This document shows positions 16,813-24,022 of a DNA stretch of 33,256 nucleotides, in pieces (the first letter of the stretch is position 1; every line of letters starts with the position of its first letter). Made by a program: the position numbers and the translations under genes. The notes beneath the pieces were generated by a model, which saw nothing but the letters and a program-made list of their open reading frames with translations, made no database searches and was not told where the DNA came from. Source of the DNA: Calderihabitans maritimus. Its GTDB lineage: Bacteria > Bacillota > KKC1 > Calderihabitantales > Calderihabitantaceae. The DNA is taken from positions 28,364 through 61,619 of the forward strand of contig NZ_BDGJ01000197.1 of assembly GCF_002207765.1 (NCBI RefSeq), given 5' to 3'.

Positions 16813-18194
16813 CTTACCCCCCAGAAAGATCTAGGATGAAAAGCAACTGAAATGATACCCGTTCGCCTGTATACAAAAACACTTAGCAGTAGGTTCCAAA
16901 CCGCTAAGCTTACTGCTGTTGCCATAGCAGCGCCCACGACTCCCCATTTAGGTATCAAAAGGAGATTTAAAAGAATATTCATGAGCGCCGCCAATCCAAC
17001 TATCAGGGCTGTACCATTTTCATTTCCGGTGTGTATTGCCAATTGCCCTACAGGTCCAAAACCGGCGTTCATGAGCTGCCCGACACTAAGGACCACGAGT
17101 GCTAATTGCCCACTCATAAAATCTGAACCAAATAACGAAAGTATCGATTTGCCAAATGCTACCAGCACGGCTACAATAGGTACAGCCACAGCAAGAATGA
17201 TTTTAGCAGTGTTTGAAATCATTTGTTGTAGCTGTACGGTTTGTTCTCTTGCGTAAAGGCTAGCTATACTTGGTGCAATTGTTACTTCAACTGCCGACAG
17301 AACGAAGACAATGATGTCCGTAACTCGTTTGACGATAGCATAAACACCCACCTGTTCTGCCCCCTTAAAAGCTCCTAAAAGTATAAAGTCTATTTGGAAA
17401 TTGATTATTTGTATACTAGCTACTAGCAATAGCGGCAAGGCGTTCCTGATCCAAGGCCATATTCGAGTTTCTGGCTCGACAGTTTTGACCTCTTCTGGAA
17501 GCACCTTTCCTAACCAGTGGGATGCTACAGCTAGAGCAATAAGCGTCGCAACCACATTGAATAGTACCGCCAATAACGCAGAGAGATATTGATGAAATAG
17601 TAAATATGCACTAGCGATGAAGGAGACAAGAAGCAATGGCCGAATTAGCATCTCGGGCAGTTGGCCTCGAATGATCTGGTGAAGTCCTCTCAAGGCTGAC
17701 TGGCGCAATTGGGTAAGGGCTGTTATCGGTAGCATAAGTAAGGCCAACCAAAGGGCATGGAGCATACCGTATTCGTTCTTAGAGCCAAACAAGACCCAAC
17801 CAATCGGTGCGGCAGCTGCCATTAAAACTATTGAGGTTATCAACACAACTCGGTTTGAAAAACGCAGCAACCCTTGCATTAAGCTCCAGTTCTCCTGAGC
17901 ATGGTAGATGGCGACATTCCGTACCAAAAGCTGGTGAAACCCAAGGGTTGCCGGGACACTTAATAAGCCAACCCAGGCCATAGCATAAGCGTACGCGCCA
18001 TAGCCTGTTGCACCCAGCAAACGAGCCAGAAGAAGGTTAGTAAGAAAGGCTAATCCCGTGGAAGTTACTTTAAGGGTAAAAGTGCCCACCGTACTTGTAA
18101 CGAGATGGGTATACAGTTTGCCCTGGTCTTGTTTCCCAGGGATGAGTTTGATTAAATTTTTGAGGCTTTGTCTAGCTTTAATACCAGACTTCAT
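16809..18194 (-). CDS. Wzx-type polysaccharide flippase (second copy)
   Basis: About 461 residues if the ATG at 18194 (MKSGIKARQSLKNLI) is used. The frame extends upstream to ATG 18266 and includes a GTG at 18224; none has a good ribosome site at proper spacing, so the start is uncertain. The sequence NLLLARLLGATGYGAYAYAMAW near residue 55 and the late PKWGVVGAAMATAVSLAVW are classic for the MOP superfamily, with about 12-14 membrane segments. It would move the undecaprenyl-linked repeat across the membrane before Wzy polymerisation. It is clearly different in sequence from the flippase at 3084-4448. It begins the assembly module that holds the polymerase and the sulfotransferase. Confidence 0.88.
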   Translation of the reverse strand: MKSGIKARQSLKNLIKLIPGKQDQGKLYTHLVTSTVGTFTLKVTSTGLAFLTNLLLARLLGATGYGAYAYAMAWVGLLSVPATLGFHQLLVRNVAIYHAQENWSLMQGLLRFSNRVVLITSIVLMAAAAPIGWVLFGSKNEYGMLHALWLALLMLPITALTQLRQSALRGLHQIIRGQLPEMLIRPLLLVSFIASAYLLFHQYLSALLAVLFNVVATLIALAVASHWLGKVLPEEVKTVEPETRIWPWIRNALPLLLVASIQIINFQIDFILLGAFKGAEQVGVYAIVKRVTDIIVFVLSAVEVTIAPSIASLYAREQTVQLQQMISNTAKIILAVAVPIVAVLVAFGKSILSLFGSDFMSGQLALVVLSVGQLMNAGFGPVGQLAIHTGNENGTALIVGLAALMNILLNLLLIPKWGVVGAAMATAVSLAVWNLLLSVFVYRRTGIISVAFHPRSFWGVR

Positions 18195-18272
18195 AGTCTG
18201 TCTCGTCGGCAATGTACACTTCACTCTCCCAATGGAACAATATCTGATCCGCTGGTTGTTCTGCATTACTTT

Positions 18273-18443
18273 TCAAGAGCCCAACGCCATTTCCTGGTTC
18301 TCCCGAAGCTCGCAGGTATCGTCAAATTCCGGTGGGTTTTTGATTAGCCCTGGACTTGCCATATATAGAGGCCCTTCGGTCTCGCTCTTTGTAGACCTAG
18401 TGGGAGCCTCATATGCTTCAATGAAGCCGTCTTGCTTGCTCAT
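18273..18443 (-). CDS. Possible small hydrophilic protein of 56 residues, unrecognised
   Basis: The roughly 400 bp between the permease and the flippase hold a 56-codon frame from ATG 18443 to TGA 18273, beginning MSKQDGFIEAYEAPTRST and ending ENQEMALGS. It is hydrophilic and acidic, has one cysteine, and contains no membrane segment or signal peptide. An in-frame stop lies shortly upstream, so it is not the tail of a longer gene. No good ribosome site precedes the ATG. The stop is just before the longest possible start of the flippase, an operon-like spacing. I do not recognise a family. It may be a small protein, a peptide precursor or chance; the rest of the gap (18444-18591) is AT-rich and shows one short palindrome. 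Confidence 0.27.
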   Translation of the reverse strand: MSKQDGFIEAYEAPTRSTKSETEGPLYMASPGLIKNPPEFDDTCELRENQEMALGS

Positions 18444-18514
18444 AAGCTCGCAAATCTCGCTTTTCTCACCCTTTCACGGCATAATTGGAACACAGACAAA
18501 ATAGGTTAATTTAG

Positions 18515-18529
18515 GATTCAGATTGAATC
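18515..18529. repeat. Short inverted repeat in the gap upstream of the second flippase
   Basis: GATTCA at 18515-18520 and TGAATC at 18524-18529 form a perfect 6-bp inverted repeat around 3 bp. It lies in the AT-rich stretch between the permease stop and the small frame at 18443, where a promoter for the assembly module would be expected. It could be an operator or chance; it does not match the operators near 23880. Confidence 0.25.
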
Positions 18530-18591
18530 AAAACTCAACTTAGGCGTCAGAAAACTTGAACGACTACCTGAATAAATACCACTTAATCGAC

Positions 18592-20361
18592 TCAAAATGG
18601 CCAAATATATGGTATCACGGCTACCGATATTACCATAAAGAGCAGATTTAGCGGTAAACCCACTCTGAGAAAGTCTTTAAACTTGTAGCCGCCGGGGCCG
18701 TAGACCATTAAATTCGTCTGGTAGCCGACAGGTGTGGCAAAGCTGGCCGAGGCAGCCACTGCCACAGCGATAGCTAACGGCCTTGGGTCGATCCCCATCT
18801 GCATGGCACCCGAGTGTGCTACCGGAAAAACCATTACTGCAGCCGCACTGTGCCCGATAATCTCTGTAAGGATGTTCGTCAGCAAATATATCGCAAATAA
18901 CAAACCCAGAGGGCCAAAGCCCTGCATCAGTGACACCAGGGCGTTGGCTATAAGGTCGGCAGCCCCGCTTTCTGTGAGGGCATTGCCGATACCTAATGAA
19001 AGGGCAATTATAAACAACGCATTCCAGTTCACCGCTTTTCTGGCTTCCTTGAGCGTAATGCTCTTGCTCAATAAAAGTACCGCCACTGCCAGAAAAGCGG
19101 CATGCAGGAGGGGGAGTACGTTCGAGGTAGCAAGCAGTATCATCGCGCCGAAGGCTATGACAGCGAGGTTTCCCTTGCCGTTATGTGGTTCGTAATCCTG
19201 AACCTTACTTATCAAATAAAAATCTTTAGAAGCACCCCACAGGTTGATGAACGATTTTCCTGTTAAAAGCAAGAGGGTATCTCCCGGTCTGAGCTTGATA
19301 TTACCTATCTTATCCCTAATCCTTTCCCCATTTCGCAGTACTGCCACCACTGCGGCATCATATCTGGAACGGAAGCTGCTTTCCTTGATTGTCTTGCCCA
19401 GAAAGGGAAAGGATTCCGAAACCACGGCTTCCACTATCTGGGCCTGCCCGTTTTTGAATCTGTCCAAATAAGCATCGGAACTGGTTTCTAACTTTAGCCC
19501 GTCAATACTCTGCAGCTGGACTATGGTAGATACCTGTCCAGTGAAGATCAGCCTGTCCCCGCTTTGTATCTTTTCTGTGGGAGTGACAGGGGCAATTGAC
19601 TGTCCCTGCCTGATTATCTCCACCAGAAAAAGTCCCTTGAGGTTTCTTAGTCCCGCCTTTTCTACGCTTTTGCCGATGATCTTACAGTGGGGCTGGACCG
19701 TCATTTCCACCAGGTATTCGCGGTGTCTCTTTTTCACCGACTCCAGCAGGTCTTCGTTATCGGGAAGCAGTTTGTAGCCCACGTTCATCAGGTAGAAGAT
19801 ACCTGCCACAGCCAAAGGCAGACCGATATAAGTTATCTCGAACATCCCAAGTCCCTTTTCGCCATACTGCTCCAACAGACCGCTGACAATAAGGTTGGTG
19901 GAAGTACCCACCAGTGTCAGCAGGCCGCCAAAAATTGATGCGTACGACAAGGGAATCAAGTATTTAGACGGTGAAACATTATGTTCCAGTGCCCAGTTTC
20001 TTACCAGCGGGATAAACATGGCCACTATAGGGGTATTGTTGATAAAGGCCGAGAGTAAGGTAACCGGAACCATTACTTTCAGTTGTGATTTCCTGCCGCC
20101 GGTGTTTTTACCGAAAAGCCTGTTTACAAAATTAAAGATGGTGCCGCTTTTCTGTACCGCACCCACGATAATAAAAAGGGCGGCAATAGTTAGCATGCCT
20201 TCATTGGTAAAGCCCACAAGTGCTTCCTCTACGGTGATCACCCCAGCTGTAATCAGTACGGTTAGAGTTGCAAAATATATTATCACCGGCTCGTAGGTAT
20301 CGGTAATAAGCAAGGCAAACATTATAATTATGATTGCGATGCTGAATATGGCCTCAGACAC
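18592..20361 (-). CDS. SLC13/DASS-family anion permease with two TrkA-C domains, probable sulfate importer
   Basis: 589 residues from a GTG at 20361 preceded by GCGAGGGGTACAA. Hydrophobic segments fill residues 1-190 and about 395-589. Between them a soluble loop of about 200 residues holds two RCK_C/TrkA-C-like domains, ending in SGDRLIFTGQ near residue 275 and RPGDTLLLLTG near 365. The family motifs NNTPIVAMFIPL near residue 108 and GTSTNLIVSGLL near 157, plus the mirrored ATPVGYQTNLMVYGPGGY near 546, mark the divalent anion:sodium symporter fold. Related proteins with this architecture carry sulfate. It is the third gene after the PAPS synthase and CysQ, which strongly favours sulfate over dicarboxylates. 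No terminator is evident after it. Confidence 0.87.
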   Translation of the reverse strand: MSEAIFSIAIIIIMFALLITDTYEPVIIYFATLTVLITAGVITVEEALVGFTNEGMLTIAALFIIVGAVQKSGTIFNFVNRLFGKNTGGRKSQLKVMVPVTLLSAFINNTPIVAMFIPLVRNWALEHNVSPSKYLIPLSYASIFGGLLTLVGTSTNLIVSGLLEQYGEKGLGMFEITYIGLPLAVAGIFYLMNVGYKLLPDNEDLLESVKKRHREYLVEMTVQPHCKIIGKSVEKAGLRNLKGLFLVEIIRQGQSIAPVTPTEKIQSGDRLIFTGQVSTIVQLQSIDGLKLETSSDAYLDRFKNGQAQIVEAVVSESFPFLGKTIKESSFRSRYDAAVVAVLRNGERIRDKIGNIKLRPGDTLLLLTGKSFINLWGASKDFYLISKVQDYEPHNGKGNLAVIAFGAMILLATSNVLPLLHAAFLAVAVLLLSKSITLKEARKAVNWNALFIIALSLGIGNALTESGAADLIANALVSLMQGFGPLGLLFAIYLLTNILTEIIGHSAAAVMVFPVAHSGAMQMGIDPRPLAIAVAVAASASFATPVGYQTNLMVYGPGGYKFKDFLRVGLPLNLLFMVISVAVIPYIWPF

Positions 20362-20430
20362 TTGTACCCCTCGCAGTGGATTTAGTTTGTATCCACATTG
20401 TGACTATCTATATAGCTACTTTAAAGCAGC

Positions 20431-21207
20431 CTAAATATAAAGCAGTTTGTTCTCCTTCGTGTTTAAGATATAAAAACCCTTATCGTTTAGGCTGTTTTCC
20501 CTGTTATAGAACATCTCCGTACCGTCAAGCTGTTCGAATATTCCCCCTGCTTCTTCCACGATACAGTGCATGGCGGCAGTGTCCCATTCCATGGTAGGGT
20601 TGAGGCGGTAGTATATTTCGGCTTCTCCTTTGGCTATCATACAACCCTTTAATGAGCTTCCTGCCTCCTTGACCTCCGAGATATTATTCTTCTCTATTAG
20701 CTCACGCAATCTGTCCGATGCGTGTGACCTGCTCATTACAAGTCTCGGGTTTTTTCGTCTTTGGGAAACCTGCAGCCTTTTGACTGAACCGTCTTTCTGG
20801 TAGTAGGCTCCATTTCCCCTTGCGGCATAGTACAATTCTCCTTTTGCCGGGACATAAATGACGCCCAGGACTACCTTTTGTTTGTAAGCCAGTGCTATAT
20901 TTACGGTGAATTCCCCGTTTCTTTTGATGAATTCCTTGGTGCCGTCCAGGGGGTCGATGATCCAGCACCAGTCGTTGGCCAGTCTTGATTTATCGTCTTT
21001 GGTCTCTTCCGATAGCACAGCATATTGAGGAAACGCTTCAAGCAGTCTACTCACAATTATTTCGTTTGATTTCTTGTCTGCTGCTGTCAGTGGGGATAGG
21101 TCTGTTTTCCATTCCACTTCAAAGTCCTGGTTATAAATTTCCATGATTGCTCGTCCGGCTTCAATGGCAAGTTCTTTTGCAACATGCAATTCTTTCTCTA
21201 GGTTCAT
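20431..21207 (-). CDS. cysQ: 3'(2'),5'-bisphosphate nucleotidase (PAP phosphatase)
   Basis: About 258 residues from the ATG at 21207 (MNLEKELHVAKELAIEAG), with AAAGGTG upstream; the ATG at 21267 would abut the previous stop but adds an unconserved N-terminus. Motifs of the lithium-sensitive inositol monophosphatase superfamily are present in order: TAADKKSNEII at 41-51, LSEET at 65-69, the metal site WIIDPLDGTKEF at 82-93 and WDTAAMHCIVEEAGG near the C-terminus. CysQ hydrolyses 3'-phosphoadenosine 5'-phosphate to AMP and phosphate. PAP is released by sulfotransferases and inhibits them, so this gene next to a PAPS synthase is the expected clean-up enzyme. The start is 62 bp after the sulfurylase stop, probably the same operon. 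Confidence 0.92.
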   Translation of the reverse strand: MNLEKELHVAKELAIEAGRAIMEIYNQDFEVEWKTDLSPLTAADKKSNEIIVSRLLEAFPQYAVLSEETKDDKSRLANDWCWIIDPLDGTKEFIKRNGEFTVNIALAYKQKVVLGVIYVPAKGELYYAARGNGAYYQKDGSVKRLQVSQRRKNPRLVMSRSHASDRLRELIEKNNISEVKEAGSSLKGCMIAKGEAEIYYRLNPTMEWDTAAMHCIVEEAGGIFEQLDGTEMFYNRENSLNDKGFYILNTKENKLLYI

Positions 21208-21269
21208 TTGCCGACACCTTTCCGAGTTTGAATTGAACTTATGATTGCTGTCCCGCCTAAGCTTCAAAC

Positions 21270-23018
21270 TTAGCCTTGGTTGCCAATATATCCTTGACTC
21301 TCCAGATACGACAGAATCTGGTTTGCTGCTTCCTCCGCACTAATCCTGGACGTGTCAACAACTACTTCTGCATTCTCCGGTGGTTCGTACGGGTCATCAA
21401 TGCCAGTAAAATTAGTAATGAGACCGGCTCGCGCCTTGGCATACAAGCCCTTCCTATCCCTTGCTTCACATACTTCTAGAGGTGTGGCCACATATACCTC
21501 TATGAATCCACCGTGCTGACTGACCATTTCGCGTACTTCCCGCCTCGTAGCTCTGTATGGAGCAATGGGCGCGCAGATAGCTACACCCCCATTTTTAGTA
21601 ATCTCGCTCGCCACAAACCCGATCCGCTTGATATTCAAATCCCGGTCGCGTTTAGAAAAGCCCAGTTCACTGGATAAATGCTTGCGAACAATATCCCCAT
21701 CCAGAAGTGTCACCCTTCGGTGCCCATCTTCCATCAGTTTTGCCATCAAGATCTGCGCTATCGTGGATTTCCCAGCGCCAGAAAGTCCTGTGAAAAACAC
21801 AGTAAATCCCTGCTCTGCCCTGGGAGGATATGCCCGACGCAACTCGTTAATGACTTCTGGATAGGAAAACCAGTCTGGTATCGGAAGTCCTTCCCGCAGT
21901 CGCCGGCGAAGCTCAGTGCCTGAAAGAGTGAGGAATCTGGCTTTCTCAGGTAGCTCGGAACGCATCATGTACCTGTCAAAATCCGCCACATAAACCATTT
22001 CCTCATACGTCAAAATCGTAATACCAAGTTCATCCTCATGCTTCCGCGCAAGATCCCGGGCAGCATAGGGAGGATAAAAGGCTTCGCCGTTATCCGTGCG
22101 CCGTGGGCCTGCGTGATCTCTTCCTATGATAAAGTGGGTACAACCATAGTTCTTACGAATGATAGCATGCCAAAGCGCTTCCCGGGGACCTGCCATCCTC
22201 ATTGCCAGCGGCAGCAAACTTAACATTGCTGATTGTTCCGGATAGTATTTCATGATTCTCTGGTAACAGCGCGCTCGCGTGAAATAGTCGATATCACCCG
22301 GGCTGGTACGCCCCACGACCGGATGTATCAGGAGGCTTGCACCCGCCTCCTCCATTGCGCGTCTGGTCAGTTCCACATGAGCCTTGTGCATAGGATTGCG
22401 AGTCTGAAAGCCTACTACCCGTGCCCAACCCAAACTCTTAAAAATATTCCTGAGTTCGGCAGGGGTATGCCGCAGTTTCTTGAAAGTATGATGCACAGGA
22501 AGTTCAAGGCCTTCCAGAGAGCCTCCAACGTACACAGGATTTGTTTGGCGGAAAAGCTGGAATACACCAGGATGGGCCTCGTCTGCGGTACCATAAACGC
22601 ACTCCGCCTCGGCGTGCAGATCAGGTTTCCATACATCTTCAACCGTCATAACGGCCAGAACCATCCCTTCTGGATGGCGAAGGGCAATCTTATCCCCTTT
22701 ATCAAGAGAAGAAGCAAATTGTTCGGTTACATCAAGAGTTACGGGGATAGGCCAAAGGGTACCGTCTGTGAGCCGCATTTGTCTGCATACAGCTTCGTAG
22801 TCATCTCTGCACAAAAAACCTTCCAGCGGGGAAAAGGCTCCGCAAAGTAGGAGTTCTAGGTCGCATAACTGGCGCTGCGTAAGATCCCATGAGGGAAGGT
22901 AGACTGCCTCCTTTTTCAGTTCCGCTATTCTTGACTGTTCAGCTATAAGCTCTTTTAGCACGCCCCCGTAGGGCGGATTAGGTTCTGCTGGCACCTGCTT
23001 TGACACCACTTTTTTCAC
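21270..23018 (-). CDS. sat/cysC: Bifunctional ATP sulfurylase/APS kinase (PAPS synthase)
   Basis: 582 residues from a GTG at 23018 preceded by AAGGAGGGCTTAATCAG. The N-terminal sulfurylase domain (about 1-395) has the active-site QTRNPMHKAH at 205-214 and GRDHAGP at 299-305. The C-terminal APS kinase domain has the P-loop GLSGAGKST at 411-419, LLDGDIVRKHLSSELGFSKRDR and APYRATRREVR. Together they convert sulfate and two ATP into PAPS in the cytoplasm. The order sulfurylase then kinase matches the Aquifex-type and other bacterial fusions. Both sites look intact. With CysQ and the permease following and no reductase in view, PAPS is probably meant for sulfation rather than for cysteine synthesis. 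Confidence 0.95.
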   Translation of the reverse strand: MKKVVSKQVPAEPNPPYGGVLKELIAEQSRIAELKKEAVYLPSWDLTQRQLCDLELLLCGAFSPLEGFLCRDDYEAVCRQMRLTDGTLWPIPVTLDVTEQFASSLDKGDKIALRHPEGMVLAVMTVEDVWKPDLHAEAECVYGTADEAHPGVFQLFRQTNPVYVGGSLEGLELPVHHTFKKLRHTPAELRNIFKSLGWARVVGFQTRNPMHKAHVELTRRAMEEAGASLLIHPVVGRTSPGDIDYFTRARCYQRIMKYYPEQSAMLSLLPLAMRMAGPREALWHAIIRKNYGCTHFIIGRDHAGPRRTDNGEAFYPPYAARDLARKHEDELGITILTYEEMVYVADFDRYMMRSELPEKARFLTLSGTELRRRLREGLPIPDWFSYPEVINELRRAYPPRAEQGFTVFFTGLSGAGKSTIAQILMAKLMEDGHRRVTLLDGDIVRKHLSSELGFSKRDRDLNIKRIGFVASEITKNGGVAICAPIAPYRATRREVREMVSQHGGFIEVYVATPLEVCEARDRKGLYAKARAGLITNFTGIDDPYEPPENAEVVVDTSRISAEEAANQILSYLESQGYIGNQG

Positions 23019-23022
23019 CTGA

Positions 23023-23235
23023 TTAAGCCCTCCTTATATTTTCAGTCGCTTTCTTCTTCCGCTGCCAGTTCAATACCCCGTCCAAGTTCCCATGGCCACT
23101 GGTATCGTTTCGGCAGCACATTATTGCACCAGAGACAGTTCCGACCGGTTGCAGGTCGGGAAGTTCCGGCGAAAGCACGTAAAGATATGGGGTTGTCCAT
23201 CCCGCGGCGCGAGATTCAAGACACCCCAGAAACAT
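23023..23235 (-). CDS. Possible 70-residue leader protein upstream of the PAPS synthase
   Basis: In the 281-bp gap between regulator and PAPS synthase, a frame of 70 codons starts at ATG 23235 (MFLGCLESRAAGWTTPY) behind AAAGGGCACCTA. It stops inside the ribosome site of the PAPS synthase, four bases before its GTG. That spacing is operon-like, but the product has no recognised domain, no signal peptide and unremarkable codon use. It may be a real small gene, a regulatory leader peptide, or chance. The DNA also contains a stem-loop at 23141-23159. Confidence 0.22.
   Translation of the reverse strand: MFLGCLESRAAGWTTPYLYVLSPELPDLQPVGTVSGAIMCCRNDTSGHGNLDGVLNWQRKKKATENIRRA
23141..23159 (-). other. 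Stem-loop in the leader of the PAPS synthase gene
   Basis: CCGACC (23141-23146) and GGTCGG (23154-23159) pair perfectly around a 7-base loop. No T-run follows on either strand, so it is not a standard terminator. It could be part of a structured mRNA leader; I could not match the region to a known riboswitch consensus. Confidence 0.3.
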
Positions 23236-23299
23236 TAGGTGCCCTTTCCCACCCGCCGCCTGAATGCCACTTCTTCCCGGTTATAATAGAACCAGCCTC

Positions 23300-23827
23300 T
23301 TAGATCTTTTCAAGAATATTGATAACATTTTCATCTGCAGAAAACTTCTCATCAGAATAAGATATCCACGTGATAATCAGCACGTCCTCCGTGCCGTTTC
23401 GCTTTACTTTCAGTTCCTCCCAGCTTTCAGCGATTATATATTTTATGTTAAGTCTTCCGGCGGCGATTTTAAGTATTTCCAGAATTTCATCCCGGGGCCC
23501 AAGAAAAACCACTTCATCATGCTGGCCCTGATATTTCCTTTCCTCCAGGACCTGTTCTAAAGCCTCGCTTATTTTTACAATCTGCCGGTAGGAATTTTTC
23601 ATGTACTGGTAAGCCAGCCTGGTTTTTTCCGCCATTCCTTTTGGAGTAATAATGTAACGTAAGGTTTTAGCATTAAGCCGCTCGATTTTAACCAGGCCCT
23701 TCCGAACCATTCTTTTTAGCAGAAGGTTGACGGTACCTAGCGAAAGGCCCGTCCCTCTCGCGATCTTACGCTGAGAAGTAACCTCATTTTTTTCCAGGTG
23801 GCTTAAAATTTCATATTCGTTACTCAT
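23300..23827 (-). CDS. Winged helix-turn-helix regulator, EPS-associated MarR type
   Basis: 175 residues from the ATG at 23827, preceded by GAGGTATGTACC. Residues 3-75 form a winged helix: EILSHLEKNEVTSQRKIA, the recognition helix region GLSLGTVNLLLKRMVRKG and a wing with RYIITPKGMAEKTRLAY. This arrangement matches small MarR-like regulators found in exopolysaccharide loci. A linker helix (76-105) leads to a C-terminal extension of about 70 residues (EVVFLGPRDEILEILK to the end) that I do not recognise and that may sense a signal or mediate dimerisation. It probably binds the tandem palindromes overlapping its own transcription start. Position between sugar-nucleotide and sulfate genes suggests it controls one or both; activator or repressor cannot be told. 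Confidence 0.82.
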   Translation of the reverse strand: MSNEYEILSHLEKNEVTSQRKIARGTGLSLGTVNLLLKRMVRKGLVKIERLNAKTLRYIITPKGMAEKTRLAYQYMKNSYRQIVKISEALEQVLEERKYQGQHDEVVFLGPRDEILEILKIAAGRLNIKYIIAESWEELKVKRNGTEDVLIITWISYSDEKFSADENVINILEKI

Positions 23828-23867
23828 GGTACATACCTCAAACTTTGCTACTCAGGTAGACAGCACC

Positions 23868-23897
23868 GTTCATTTATTGAACGTTCATCTGCTGAAC
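23868..23897. promoter_or_regulatory. Two tandem GTTCA-N5-TGAAC operators
   Basis: Two perfect inverted repeats lie head to tail without a gap: 23868-23882 (spacer TTTAT) and 23883-23897 (spacer TCTGC). Their centres are 15 bp apart. On the minus strand they start right after the -10 box of the regulator promoter and cover the expected transcription start, the position expected of repressor sites. The adjacent winged-helix protein is the natural candidate to bind them. Confidence 0.75.
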
Positions 23898-23926
23898 AGT
23901 ATACCAATGAATGGTAGGCCTGTCAA
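23898..23926 (-). promoter_or_regulatory. Near-consensus promoter of the EPS-type regulator
   Basis: Minus strand TTGACA (23926-23921), exactly 17 bp, then TATACT (23903-23898). The -35 box is perfect and the -10 matches five of six. The predicted start of transcription is about 23891, giving a leader of about 64 bases before the ATG at 23827. The tandem operators begin at the next base after the -10 box. Confidence 0.8.
23902..23916. repeat. Third inverted repeat, TACCA-N5-TGGTA, in the promoter spacer
   Basis: TACCA at 23902-23906 and TGGTA at 23912-23916 have the same 5-bp arms and 5-bp spacer as the two operators beside it, but different half-sites. It sits between the -35 and -10 boxes. 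It may be an additional binding site for the same or another regulator, or chance. Confidence 0.35.
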
Positions 23927-23983
23927 GATTCGAATGCATATTAGTGAACTGAAGAAAATAAGCTTTCCAGGCTTCAAGGTTCT

Positions 23984-24009
23984 GCAACTGTTGTATGTAC
24001 AACAAGTGC
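23984..24009. repeat. 26-bp imperfect palindrome just after galU
   Basis: Arms of 12 bases pair at 10 of 12 positions around a TG centre; the inner seven (TGTTGTA and TACAACA at 23989-24004) are perfect. It lies 13 bp past the galU stop and about 60 bp upstream of the regulator promoter. No T-run follows it, so it looks more like an operator or an mRNA 3'-end stabilising hairpin than a terminator. Confidence 0.4.
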
Positions 24010-24022
24010 TTAATTTTGGGGG

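Noticed and set aside
18058-18504. Plus-strand frame of 148 codons over the gap before the second flippase
   Set aside because: It overlaps the flippase 5' region on the other strand, has no ribosome site and no recognisable domain.
22233-22850. Plus-strand frame of 205 codons
   Set aside because: It is antisense to the sulfurylase domain of the PAPS synthase.
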